Assembly: GCF_032337115.1 (NCBI RefSeq) | Contig: NZ_JAVXZY010000007.1 | Span: forward strand, 1 to 64,000 | Direction: 5' to 3' | DNA: 64,000 bases | From: Roseateles_C aquae | Lineage (GTDB): Bacteria; Pseudomonadota; Gammaproteobacteria; Burkholderiales; Burkholderiaceae_C | In this document: positions 34,870 to 43,632 of the stretch, piece after piece | How the letters are laid out: the number at the start of each line of letters is the position of its first letter | Numbering within the stretch: position 1 is the stretch's first letter | Translations under genes and position numbers: made by a program | Notes under the pieces: generated by a model | What the model saw: the letters and a program-made list of their open reading frames with translations, nothing else | Told to the model about the DNA's origin: nothing | Databases searched by the model: none

Positions 34870-36768
34870 TCAGTCCGCGGCCTTCGATGCGCTGGCCGGC
34901 CAGAGCACCTCGATCGGCTGCTCGACCGGCACATAAGCCTCGACGTCCAGCTGCCAGCGCTGCACCTCGCCCTCGGCCTCCAGCGGCGTGAAGCCAAGCC
35001 GCGGGTAGTGCTCGGCGACCATGCTGTTCTTCTCGGTCGGGATGTACTGGCCGATCAGCTGCCGGATGCCGCGTTGGGCTGCGCATTGCACCAGCACGTT
35101 CAGCACCTGGCGCTCCACGCCGCGGTTGAGCACGCGGCAGCTCATCAGCCAGCTGTCGATCAGCCAGGTCTGCGCGTCCTGCGGCTTGCAGATCACGACA
35201 CTGATCATGCCGTTATCGCCAAAGCGGTCGAGCAGGCGGATCTGCAGGCCCAGCACCTGCGGGTCCTGTTCAAAGGCCTCGACCTCGGCCTCGCTGTAGC
35301 GCCGCGTGGTCAGATTGAATTGATTGGTCTTGTTGATCAGCTGGCTGATACGGGCGCGGCCGACGGCATCGAACTCGGCGACATGGGCGCGCATCTGCAG
35401 CGACTTCAGATAGCCCGCCAGATCGCTGCTGGCCCCGAGTTCGGCTGTGCGTGCCGCATTCGCCTGGTACTGCTCGGCACGCTGGCTGTCCTCGGCGGTG
35501 AATTGCAGCGCCTCGAAATAGCCGGCGGCCAGCAAGGTGCTGGCGAAGAATTCCGGCGCGCTGGGCAGCTCGGGCACGCCAACATCGGGCAGCTCCAGGC
35601 GCACCTGCTGGCGCTCGGCCGGGTTGTCGTCAAGAAAGACCAGCGCATCGACGCCGATGTTCAGCGTCTGCGCAATGGCGCGCAGATTGCTCGCCTTGTC
35701 CTTCCAGTTGGCCTGGAAGACGGCGATATGCGATTCGCGCAGCAGCATGTCCGGGTGCTCGCGAAAGACCTGGCGAGCCACCGCCTCATCGTTCTTCGAC
35801 GATACCGCCAGCACGATGCCACGCTCGCGCAGCGCCAGCGCCGTTGCCTGCACCTGCAGATGGGCCTCGCCGACGGGATGCCCCTGGCCCAGCACGATGC
35901 CGGCCAGGCCGTCGTCGCCAATCACGCCCCCCCACAGCGTGTTGTCCAGGTCCAGCACCAGGCATTTCTTGGCCTTGCCCTTGGCCGCCATCAGCAGCCG
36001 CGCCAGATGCTCGGCATACAGAGGCACCATCGCATGGGCAAAGGCGAACTTGCCCACCGCCCATTGGGTTGGGTCGTGCCACTGCGCCAACCCGACCTGG
36101 GCGGCCAGCGCCGCCACATCGAAAAGCAGCTCCCCGGCGATGCGCCGGGCGCGCAGACGCTGGTTGAAGGCCTCGATCATCCAGCGCTGGCTGCCCGGCA
36201 ACTGGCCGTCCAGGCTGCCAAACAGGCTGTCGGGCGGCGCCGCCAGCGTCTGCAACACGACGCTGCAGGCCTGCGTGGCCCGCAAGCCCGCGACCAGGCC
36301 CAGCAAGGTCTGCAGCGCTTGCTCGACCTGCTGCTCGGCCAGCTCGGCATTGCCCGGGCAGGACTGCCACTGGAAGGCTCGGTGGTCCAGCGCGAGCACG
36401 ACGAACTCGTTGCCACGCTGTCGGGTCTGCGAGACAGGATCGAGCGACTCCTGGGTGAACTGGCCAAAGGCCGGCACATGCAGATTCAACAGCAGGTCAT
36501 GGCGCAGCGCCGTGGCCGGCAGCGCCGAGGCGATCAGCTCGGTGCTGGCGTTGGACAGCAGGCTGATGGCGATCGGCTTGGCGCCGCTGACGCGCTCGGA
36601 CTCGCCCAGCAGGCGCGACAGCGAGTGCAACTGGGTCAGATTCAGCCGCGCCCGGGCCAGCTGGCGCAGCTTGGCCATTGGCCACTGCGCCGACGCACGC
36701 AGCTCGCGCAGCTCGGCACGAAACTCGGGGGCTGCTTCCGGCAACCAGAACAGGTCTTGCAGATTCAT
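34870..36768 (-). CDS. FkbH-like HAD-IIIC glyceryltransferase/phosphatase
   Basis: The 632-residue protein has an N-terminal segment of about 260 residues, a HAD-IIIC domain with DLDNTLWGGVIGDDG near residue 270 (both catalytic Asp), VSSKNDE and FLDDNPAER, and a C-terminal GNAT-like domain with the conserved SCRVLNRGVE (Cys near 543). FkbH proteins take 1,3-bisphosphoglycerate, remove a phosphate and load glycerate on an acyl carrier protein. The partner ACP is encoded 58 bases upstream. Enzymes for later methoxymalonyl steps (fkbG/I/J/K) are absent. ATG at 36768 is the first Met at the conserved start. Confidence 0.85.
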   Translation of the reverse strand: MNLQDLFWLPEAAPEFRAELRELRASAQWPMAKLRQLARARLNLTQLHSLSRLLGESERVSGAKPIAISLLSNASTELIASALPATALRHDLLLNLHVPAFGQFTQESLDPVSQTRQRGNEFVVLALDHRAFQWQSCPGNAELAEQQVEQALQTLLGLVAGLRATQACSVVLQTLAAPPDSLFGSLDGQLPGSQRWMIEAFNQRLRARRIAGELLFDVAALAAQVGLAQWHDPTQWAVGKFAFAHAMVPLYAEHLARLLMAAKGKAKKCLVLDLDNTLWGGVIGDDGLAGIVLGQGHPVGEAHLQVQATALALRERGIVLAVSSKNDEAVARQVFREHPDMLLRESHIAVFQANWKDKASNLRAIAQTLNIGVDALVFLDDNPAERQQVRLELPDVGVPELPSAPEFFASTLLAAGYFEALQFTAEDSQRAEQYQANAARTAELGASSDLAGYLKSLQMRAHVAEFDAVGRARISQLINKTNQFNLTTRRYSEAEVEAFEQDPQVLGLQIRLLDRFGDNGMISVVICKPQDAQTWLIDSWLMSCRVLNRGVERQVLNVLVQCAAQRGIRQLIGQYIPTEKNSMVAEHYPRLGFTPLEAEGEVQRWQLDVEAYVPVEQPIEVLWPASASKAAD

Positions 36769-36826
36769 TGTTTTCTCGTTACGCGCCACCACGGCGGCGG
36801 CACCGGCAGACAGGCCGCGCTCAGTT

Positions 36827-37063
36827 TCAGCGGCTCTTGCGCTCGATCGCGGCGATCAGCTCGCCGATGTTCTTGATGGCGCCAATCTCGCTGGCCCCAA
36901 AGCGCAGGCCGAACTCCTGCTCGATCGCCAGGAACAGGCGCACATTGCCCATGCTGTCCCAGCCTTCGACGTCGGCCGCCGTCATCTCGTCAGACAGCTC
37001 AATTTCGTCGTTGTCGAACACATCACGCAGCAGGTCGGTCAGACGCGACGCAACAGCAGTCAT
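36827..37063 (-). CDS. Acyl carrier protein
   Basis: The 78-residue acidic protein has the four-helix ACP layout with the phosphopantetheine site Ser37 in GWDSMG (the usual D-S-L is D-S-M here). The ATG at 37063 has AGGAG seven bases upstream; a longer frame in front has no such signal. As first gene of the FkbH-MBOAT-SGNH operon it most likely carries a glyceryl unit made by FkbH. It is not next to fatty acid synthesis genes, so it is a dedicated carrier. Confidence 0.88.
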   Translation of the reverse strand: MTAVASRLTDLLRDVFDNDEIELSDEMTAADVEGWDSMGNVRLFLAIEQEFGLRFGASEIGAIKNIGELIAAIERKSR

Positions 37064-37287
37064 TACAAACTCCTCAAATGGGGGCCAAACAGCGCGTTCC
37101 GCGAGTGATGCGGCGGATGCGGGGCACACAAAGGCGCGAGGATAGCGCCTTTGTGCGGCGGTGCTGACTGCGCTGGCGAGCGCCCCCCTCAAGTCGGCGG
37201 ACCGGCTTGACGCCGAAGACGGCTTGACGCAAATCAACCGCCACAACGCCCCCGCTTGCTATCGTGGCGTCCTTGCCTGCCACGGGC

Positions 37288-40035
37288 ATGCGCATGTCCC
37301 CGCCCGATCACGATTCTTCCGCTCACCGCCGGTCCCGGCCCTGGCTCTGGCTGCTGCTGGCGCTGGCCGTCGGCTGGGCGGCCGCCTGGACCTGGCTGAG
37401 CAGCGAGCGCGAGGCCCTGCGCCGGCACGAAGGCGAAAAGCTGGCCGCGCTGGTGCAGACGCTGGACGCCATCGTCGGCCAGCAGATGATTGCGATCCAG
37501 GGCGCGCTGCAGACGGTGGAGGCCCAGCGCCCCGGCTGGCGCCAGCCGCAGCAGCAGGGCGAGGCGATGCTGCGGACGCTGGCGCGCGCCCTACCCGGCG
37601 TGCGCGCCCTGCTGGTGCTGGACACCCAGGGCCAGGTGCTGGCCAGCTCCGAACCCCGGCTCGTCGGCCTGGACATGAGCGAGCGGCCCTACTACACCAC
37701 GCCCCGGCGGCGGCCGCAGCCGGGCCTGCTCTACGTGTCGCCGCCGTTTCGCAGCCTGCTGGACGAGCGCACGGTGACGCTCTCGCGCGCGCTCTTCGAT
37801 GCCGAGCATCATTTCGCCGGCATCGTCGTGGCCGCTTTGAACCCGGCCTATTTCAGCCTGATGCTGGAGACGGCCCAGCCCTCGGCGCAGACCTGGAGCG
37901 CACTGGCCCACCAGGACGGCATGCTGTTTGCGCTGCTGCCGCATGACGCCGACTGGATGTCGCGCAATCTGCTGGCCACGCCGGGCTCCATCCTCGAACA
38001 CCATCTGGCCTCTGGCCAGCCCGCCAGCCTGCAGCTGATGCCGGCCAAGCTGAGCCAGGACCTGCGCCTGGTGGCCGCGCGCACCGTGCAGCCGGCCGGC
38101 TTGCAGGCGGACCGCCAGCTGATCGTCGCCGTCGGCCGTTCGCTGCCCAGCGTCGAAGGCCCCTGGCAGCGCCAGCGCCTGAGCGTGGGGCTGGTCGGCG
38201 TGGCGCTGAGCCTGTTCGCTGCGGTGGCGCTGACCTTGTGGCAGCGCCGCCAGCGGCTGATCGAGCGGCTGCGCCGGCAGCAGCTGCGCAGCGAACGCCA
38301 GGCCGCGGCGCAGCTGAAGGCGCAGGCGCAGCACACCCAGGCGATCCTTGACCACATGGTCGATGGCGTGATCACCATCGACGCCCGCGGTCGCATCGAT
38401 TCGATCAACCCGGCTGCCTGCCGGATGTTCGGCTACGCCGCCGCCGAGCTGCTGAACCAGGACGTCAGCCTGCTGATGCCACAGGGCGACGCCGCCCGGC
38501 ATGACCAGTACGTCAGCGACTACCTGCGCAGCGGCGCGGCACGCATCATCGGCGTCGGCCGCGATGTCGACGGCCGGCGCAAGGACGGTCAGATCTTCCC
38601 GATGAGTCTGGCCGTGTCGCGCATCGATCGCGAGGGCGAACCGCTGTTCATCGGCTTGACCCGCGACATCACCGAGCGCAAGCGCGCCGAGGCAGCCATC
38701 GAGCAGCTGGCCTTCTACGACCCGCTGACCGGCCTGCCCAACCGCCGCCTGCTGCTGGACCGGCTCAACCAGGCGCTGGCCAGCAGCCGCCGCAACGGCC
38801 GCCATGGTGCACTGCTGTTCATCGATCTGGACAACTTCAAGTCGCTCAACGACACCATGGGCCATGGCATGGGTGACCGCATGCTGCAGGCCGTCGCCCA
38901 GCGCCTGCGCGCCGCGCTGCGCAGCGAGGACACGGTGGCGCGCTGGGGCGGCGACGAGTTCGTCGTGCTGCTGCAAGACCTCGGCCAGGAGCGCCAGCGC
39001 GCCCATCTGCATGCCGAGGCCGCCGCCGAGAAGCTGCTGCGCGTGCTCGGCCAGCCCTATCTGATCGACCAGCACAACCACCACAGCACGCCCAGCATCG
39101 GCATCGTCGTGTGGAACGACGCCAGCGGCGGCAGCGAGGAACTGCTCAAGCACGCCGATCACGCGATGTACGAGGCCAAGTCGGCCGGCCGCAACCGGCT
39201 GGCCTTCTTCGATCCGATCAGCCAGGCGGCGATGGCCGAGCTGATCTCGCTGGAAGCCGATCTGCGCCAGGCGGTCAACTACCAGCAGTTCGAGCTCTAC
39301 TACCAGGCCCAGGTCAGCGCCGATGGCCGTCTGCTCGGCGCCGAGGCACTGCTGCGCTGGCCGCATCCCAGCCGCGGCTTCGTCTCGCCGGCCCAGTTCA
39401 TCCCGCTGGCCGAACAGACCGGCACCATCAACCAGATCGGCGAATGGGTGCTGCAGCAGGCCTGCGCCCAGCTCAATGCCTGGGCCCATGAACCGGCCAC
39501 CGCGGGCCTGAGCCTGGCCGTCAATCTGAGCGCCCACCAGTTCCGCCAGAAGGGCTTTCTCAGCCTGATGCAGCAGCTGCTGGCACGCACCGGCGTGCCC
39601 ACCGAGCTGCTCAAGCTGGAGCTGACCGAAAGCGCGCTGGTCGACGATGTTGAATCGGTAATCGGTCTGATGGGCGAGCTGCGCCGGCTGGGCCTGCGCT
39701 TCTCGCTCGATGACTTCGGCACCGGCTATTCCTCGCTGGCCTATCTGAAGCGCCTGCCGCTCGACCAGCTGAAGATCGACCAGAGCTTTGTCCGCGATCT
39801 GGTCAGCGAGCCCAATGCCCGCGCGATTGCCCATGCGGTCATCCAACTGGGCGAGAGCTTGGGCCTGGCGGTCATCGCCGAGGGCGTCGAGACCGCCGAA
39901 CAACGCGAGCTGCTGATCGGCCTGGGTTGCCATGCCTTCCAGGGCTATTTCCATGCCCGGCCGATGCCGGCCGCGGCCTTTGCCGAGCTGGCGCGACAGT
40001 GGCCCACCCGGGCGGCGGACAAGCTGGGACAATAG
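37288..40035 (+). CDS. Cache-PAS-GGDEF-EAL cyclic di-GMP signalling protein
   Basis: The product of about 915 residues has an anchor helix near the N-terminus and a periplasmic dCache-like sensor (about 45-275). A second helix follows near 290-310, then a PAS domain around 340-460. GGDEF with intact RWGGDEF (signature 554-558) is preceded by an RSED inhibition site. The EAL domain shows EAL (686-688), DDFGTGYSSL and KIDQSFV. Both catalytic motifs look intact, so the enzyme could make or degrade cyclic di-GMP; GGDEF may act allosterically. ATG 37288 or 37294 are both possible and neither has a clear ribosome site. Divergent from the ACP operon. Confidence 0.85.
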   Translation: MRMSPPDHDSSAHRRSRPWLWLLLALAVGWAAAWTWLSSEREALRRHEGEKLAALVQTLDAIVGQQMIAIQGALQTVEAQRPGWRQPQQQGEAMLRTLARALPGVRALLVLDTQGQVLASSEPRLVGLDMSERPYYTTPRRRPQPGLLYVSPPFRSLLDERTVTLSRALFDAEHHFAGIVVAALNPAYFSLMLETAQPSAQTWSALAHQDGMLFALLPHDADWMSRNLLATPGSILEHHLASGQPASLQLMPAKLSQDLRLVAARTVQPAGLQADRQLIVAVGRSLPSVEGPWQRQRLSVGLVGVALSLFAAVALTLWQRRQRLIERLRRQQLRSERQAAAQLKAQAQHTQAILDHMVDGVITIDARGRIDSINPAACRMFGYAAAELLNQDVSLLMPQGDAARHDQYVSDYLRSGAARIIGVGRDVDGRRKDGQIFPMSLAVSRIDREGEPLFIGLTRDITERKRAEAAIEQLAFYDPLTGLPNRRLLLDRLNQALASSRRNGRHGALLFIDLDNFKSLNDTMGHGMGDRMLQAVAQRLRAALRSEDTVARWGGDEFVVLLQDLGQERQRAHLHAEAAAEKLLRVLGQPYLIDQHNHHSTPSIGIVVWNDASGGSEELLKHADHAMYEAKSAGRNRLAFFDPISQAAMAELISLEADLRQAVNYQQFELYYQAQVSADGRLLGAEALLRWPHPSRGFVSPAQFIPLAEQTGTINQIGEWVLQQACAQLNAWAHEPATAGLSLAVNLSAHQFRQKGFLSLMQQLLARTGVPTELLKLELTESALVDDVESVIGLMGELRRLGLRFSLDDFGTGYSSLAYLKRLPLDQLKIDQSFVRDLVSEPNARAIAHAVIQLGESLGLAVIAEGVETAEQRELLIGLGCHAFQGYFHARPMPAAAFAELARQWPTRAADKLGQ

Positions 40036-40067
40036 CCCCCTTCCCCTCGCTTTTGCCCTGCCCACCG

Positions 40068-41348
40068 ATGTCGCGTCAAGAACTGCTGTACCTGTTTGTC
40101 TCCTGCCCCGGCGGCGTCGAGCCGCTGCTGGACGAGGAGCTGCGCCGCATCTGCCCCAAGCGCAAGATCGAGGCGCTGCGCGGCGGCTGCGCGCTGCAGG
40201 GCGCGGCCGAAGACGTGATGACGATCAACCTGGAGAGCCGCCTGGCGCAGCGCGTGCTGGTCGAGCTGATCGAAGGCCCCTACCGCCATGAGGACGACCT
40301 CTACGCGCTGGCCCGCCGGGTCGACTGGGAAGCCTGGATCACGCCGCGCCACACGATACGCGTCGACACCACGGCCAATCGCTCGCCGCTGAAGAGCCTG
40401 AACTTCGCCACGCTGCGCATCAAGGACGCGATCTGCGACGTGCTGCGCGAGTCGACCGGCGAACGCCCCAGCGTCGACACCCGCGAGCCCGATCTGCCGG
40501 TGGTGCTGCATGTCGGCGAGGAACGCGCGGCGCTCTACGTCGACACCTCGGGCGAGCCGCTGTTCAAGCGCGGTTGGCGGGTCGACAAGGGCGACGCGCC
40601 GCTGAAGGAAACCCTGGCCGCCGCCATGCTGGCCGCCGCCGGCTGGCGCGGCACGCCGGAGACCGGCGGTGCGCTGCACGACCCCTGCTGCGGCTCCGGC
40701 ACGATTCCCATCGAGGCCGCCTTGATCGCCTGCGGCGCCGCGCCCGGCATCCTGCGGCGCTTCGCCTTCGAGCGCCAGCGCCCCTTCCAGACGCTGCAAA
40801 GCCGCTGGGCGGAGATGAAGCGCGAGGCCCAGGCCCGCGTCCATCCGCCCGCCGTGCCCATCTACGCCAGCGATGTGGCCTTCCGCATGGTCGACTTCGC
40901 CCGCCGCAATGCCGAGCGCGCCGGCGTCGCGCAGTACATCCAGTTCAACGGCGGCGATGCGCTGGAGCGCCCGGCGCCCAAGCTGGCCGAGGGCCTGCCC
41001 GGCACCATCATGATGAACCCGCCCTATGGCGAACGGATCGAGGTGCGCGGCAAGGCCGGCGCCAGCCAGTTCATGAGCCGCGACGCCAGCGGCTCGGAAC
41101 AGCGCGACGCCGCGGACGACTTCTTCCCGCGCCTGGCCGCGCACTGGAAGCGCGCCTACACCGAGAACCCGGCCGGCTGGACCGCCTGGCTGCTCTGCCC
41201 CGAGATGAAGCTGCCGACCAAGATGCGGCTGAAGGAATCACGCCGCGTGCCGATGTGGAACGGCCCGATCGAATGCCGGCTGTTCCGCTTCGACCTGATC
41301 AAGGGCTCGGCGCGTACGCCGCGCGACGACAAGCCCAGCGCTGAGTAA
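40068..41348 (+). CDS. THUMP-domain class I SAM-dependent RNA methyltransferase (RlmL N-terminal type)
   Basis: The 426-residue enzyme begins with a THUMP-like RNA-binding region (residues 1-160, starting LFVSCPGGVEPLL) followed by a methyltransferase domain with DPCCGSGTIPIEAAL (SAM loop) and the catalytic NPPYGER. It matches the first half of E. coli RlmL, which makes m2G in 23S rRNA; the C-terminal RlmK half is missing, as is usual outside gammaproteobacteria. ATG 40068 is the first Met at the conserved start. Confidence 0.85.
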   Translation: MSRQELLYLFVSCPGGVEPLLDEELRRICPKRKIEALRGGCALQGAAEDVMTINLESRLAQRVLVELIEGPYRHEDDLYALARRVDWEAWITPRHTIRVDTTANRSPLKSLNFATLRIKDAICDVLRESTGERPSVDTREPDLPVVLHVGEERAALYVDTSGEPLFKRGWRVDKGDAPLKETLAAAMLAAAGWRGTPETGGALHDPCCGSGTIPIEAALIACGAAPGILRRFAFERQRPFQTLQSRWAEMKREAQARVHPPAVPIYASDVAFRMVDFARRNAERAGVAQYIQFNGGDALERPAPKLAEGLPGTIMMNPPYGERIEVRGKAGASQFMSRDASGSEQRDAADDFFPRLAAHWKRAYTENPAGWTAWLLCPEMKLPTKMRLKESRRVPMWNGPIECRLFRFDLIKGSARTPRDDKPSAE

Positions 41349-41399
41349 AAAGCGACCCAGCATCAATAACACGCCAAGACGTGGCCTGAAGGACCCTCG

Positions 41400-42125
41400 A
41401 TGTTGCCGTCCGTCGTTCAACGCTATTGGGACAGCCAGCTGAGCGGCGACAAGCTGTTGGCCGACTCCGCCACGCTGCGCCTGGCCCTCAGCCACACGCT
41501 GCCCGAGAACCGCCGGCTGATCCTGCTGAGTGGCATCGACGGCCGCTGCCGCGTGGTGCTCGATCAGGCCCTGGCCAGCGCGCTGGGCGACGACCTCGCC
41601 AGCTGCCGCAGCGAAGCGGACCTGCGCGCCCGACTCCAGGCCTTGGGGCTGCAGCTGCATGGCGCCGACCAGCTCTTCTACTGGCCCGAAGCGGCCCGCG
41701 AGGCATTGCGCCTGAGCGCCGCCAGCGCGGCGCAGTCCGGCATTCGCCAGCTCAGCGAGGCCGACAGCGACGCCTTTGCCGATTTCCAGGCAGAAGCCTC
41801 GGACGAGGACCTCGATGCCGCCTTTGTCGAGCTTGATCACAGGGCCGTGTTTGGCGCCTTCGACGATCAAGGCCGGCTGCGCTGCGCCGCCAGCGCCTAC
41901 AGCTGGGACGATGCGCCGTTGGCCGACCTCGGCGTGCTCAGCCTGCCCGCCGCGCGCGGCCGTGGCCTGGCCCGCAGCGTGCTGCGCGCCCTGGCCGCCC
42001 ATGCCTGGGAACAAGGCCTGGTGCCGCAATACCGCTGCCAGCTGGACAACGCCGCCTCGCTGGCCCTGGCCCGGGCTGCCGGCCTGCAGGCCTACGGGCA
42101 ATGGGACGTGCTCGAGGCGGAGTGA
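41400..42125 (+). CDS. GNAT family N-acetyltransferase
   Basis: The 241-residue protein has a poorly conserved N-terminal half and a C-terminal GNAT domain with the acetyl-CoA loop ARGRGLARSVLRAL and a closing QLDNAASLALARAAGLQAYG. The domain order resembles GNATs that carry an extra N-terminal module. Substrate unknown. It follows the RNA methyltransferase gene by 51 bases. Confidence 0.7.
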   Translation: MLPSVVQRYWDSQLSGDKLLADSATLRLALSHTLPENRRLILLSGIDGRCRVVLDQALASALGDDLASCRSEADLRARLQALGLQLHGADQLFYWPEAAREALRLSAASAAQSGIRQLSEADSDAFADFQAEASDEDLDAAFVELDHRAVFGAFDDQGRLRCAASAYSWDDAPLADLGVLSLPAARGRGLARSVLRALAAHAWEQGLVPQYRCQLDNAASLALARAAGLQAYGQWDVLEAE

Positions 42126-42160
42126 AACCGCGCGCAGCGGCCAGGCTGCGCCTGCCGCCG

Positions 42161-42180
42161 CCTTGAGCCTCAGCTCAAGG
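42161..42180. terminator. Hairpin at the junction of convergent genes
   Basis: CCTTGAG (42161-42167) pairs perfectly with CTCAAGG (42174-42180). It lies 35 bases after the GNAT stop and overlaps the stop of rsmE, so it may end both transcripts. No T-run is present. Confidence 0.4.
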
Positions 42181-42895
42181 CCAAGCAAGCCAGCACAGCC
42201 AGCGGCGCCGTATCGGCACGCAGGATGCGCGGGCCGAGCTGCGCGGCCAGAAAGCCCTGTCCACGCGCCGCCTGTTCCTCGGCCGGGCTCAAGCCCCCCT
42301 CGGGGCCGCTGAGCACCAGGGTTTGTGTGGCTTCAACCGCAGCCAGCTGCTGCAGCGGCTGGGCGGCCGTGGGGCTGAGCAGCCAGCGGCGCTGGCCGGC
42401 GCCCAGCGGTGGCAACGCGGCCAACCAAGCAGCCAGCGTCTGCACCGGGGCAATGGTTGGCACGACGCTGCGACCGCTTTGCTCGCAGGCGGCCACCGCC
42501 ACGCCCTGCCAGTGCGCCTGTTTTTTCTCGGCCCGCTCGCCGGCCAGGCGCAGCACCGAGCGCTCGCTCATCAAGGGCTGGATGGCCGCCACGCCCAGCT
42601 CGGTGGCCTTCTCGACCAGCCCGTCCATGCGGTCATTGGCCGGCATGGCCAGGGCCAGGGTCACCTGCTGAGCCAGCTCACGTTGGACGATCTGGCGCGC
42701 ATGCAGCTGCACGCGCACCTCGCTGCGGCCCATGGCCAGCACCTCGGCCTGCCAGTCGGCGCCGCTGCCGTCGAACAGCGTGATGGCGCTGCCTGGCTGC
42801 AGGCGCAAGACCTGGACATGGCGGGCCGCCGCCGGCGGCAGGCTCAGTTCACCGCTGGCATGCAGCGGGCAATCAACAAAGAAACGCGGGGGCAT
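42170..42895 (-). CDS. rsmE: 16S rRNA (uracil-1498-N3)-methyltransferase RsmE
   Basis: The 241-residue enzyme methylates U1498 of 16S rRNA. It has the N-terminal PUA-like domain (about 1-70) and a SPOUT knot domain with the conserved LALAMPANDRMDGLVEKATELG, SERSV and, near the end, SGPEGGLSPAEE, the SAM-binding turn. Length and order match RsmE. It converges on the GNAT gene. Confidence 0.93.
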   Translation of the reverse strand: MPPRFFVDCPLHASGELSLPPAAARHVQVLRLQPGSAITLFDGSGADWQAEVLAMGRSEVRVQLHARQIVQRELAQQVTLALAMPANDRMDGLVEKATELGVAAIQPLMSERSVLRLAGERAEKKQAHWQGVAVAACEQSGRSVVPTIAPVQTLAAWLAALPPLGAGQRRWLLSPTAAQPLQQLAAVEATQTLVLSGPEGGLSPAEEQAARGQGFLAAQLGPRILRADTAPLAVLACLALS

Positions 42896-42952
42896 GGCAA
42901 GAACTCCTGGGGCAACAGTGTGCCAGCAGTCCCAGCGCTCAGACAGTCCTCG

Positions 42953-43510
42953 TCAAGCCTTGATGCCCATCGCGCGCTGCACCTGGCGCGCCAGCTCGTC
43001 GCCCTGGGCCTCGCGAACCATCTCGACGAAGCGCAGCGCATAGGCCTGCAGCTCGGCCAGACTGCCGCAGCGCTCGACCTCCAGCACCACCTTGTAGCCC
43101 TTGATCAGGCCCAGGTACTGCTTGGCGTGGCGGGTCAGGTAGGCATAGAGCTCGGCATAGTCGAGCTGCGGCGCCGAGCCGGCGCCAGCGCCAGCGCCTT
43201 CCGTGCTCGTGACAGGGGTAGGCGCGGCCGCTGCAGCGACGGTCGTGAAAACCGACGACGATGCTGCCACCGCGGCAGGCGCCGGCACCGGCACGGCAGC
43301 AATGCCACCATGCAGCGAGATCAGCCCATGCTGGAACAGCAGCGCGAAATCAGCCTCGCTGGCGCCTTGCACCAGACCCAGCCATTCACGCGCGGTCTTG
43401 CCGGCATCGATCACCAGCAAGAGGTTGCGCGCCACGCGCGAGGACACCAGCGCGCGCGACTTGATTTCGGCGCGCCCGGCATCGGTCTTTTGATATCGCT
43501 GATCCAACAC
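42953..43510 (-). CDS. Hypothetical protein with Ala/Pro-rich middle
   Basis: The 185-residue protein has two ordered ends, one with ARNLLLVIDAGKTAREWLGLVQGA and one with YLTRHAKQYLGLIKGYKVVLEVERCG, separated by an Ala/Pro/Ser/Gly-rich stretch (about 72-112) that is probably unstructured. I do not recognise a domain. No signal peptide or membrane helix is evident. It lies between rsmE and fadD on the minus strand. Confidence 0.6.
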   Translation of the reverse strand: MLDQRYQKTDAGRAEIKSRALVSSRVARNLLLVIDAGKTAREWLGLVQGASEADFALLFQHGLISLHGGIAAVPVPAPAAVAASSSVFTTVAAAAAPTPVTSTEGAGAGAGSAPQLDYAELYAYLTRHAKQYLGLIKGYKVVLEVERCGSLAELQAYALRFVEMVREAQGDELARQVQRAMGIKA

Positions 43511-43632
43511 TGCAAAAAATCCCTCTTGCCCACAGGACGGCAGGGCGCAGCGCAGCTGCGGCGCGGCCGTGCACCGGGGCTCAATTTACGCTGCTCTGTG
43601 CCGGCGCGCTTGAGCAAGTTGTTGCAGCTTTG

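Noticed and set aside
34870..37063. Methoxymalonyl-ACP or tetronate biosynthesis locus
   Set aside because: FkbH and an ACP are present, but the dehydrogenases, O-methyltransferase and any polyketide synthase are missing; MBOAT and SGNH genes follow instead.
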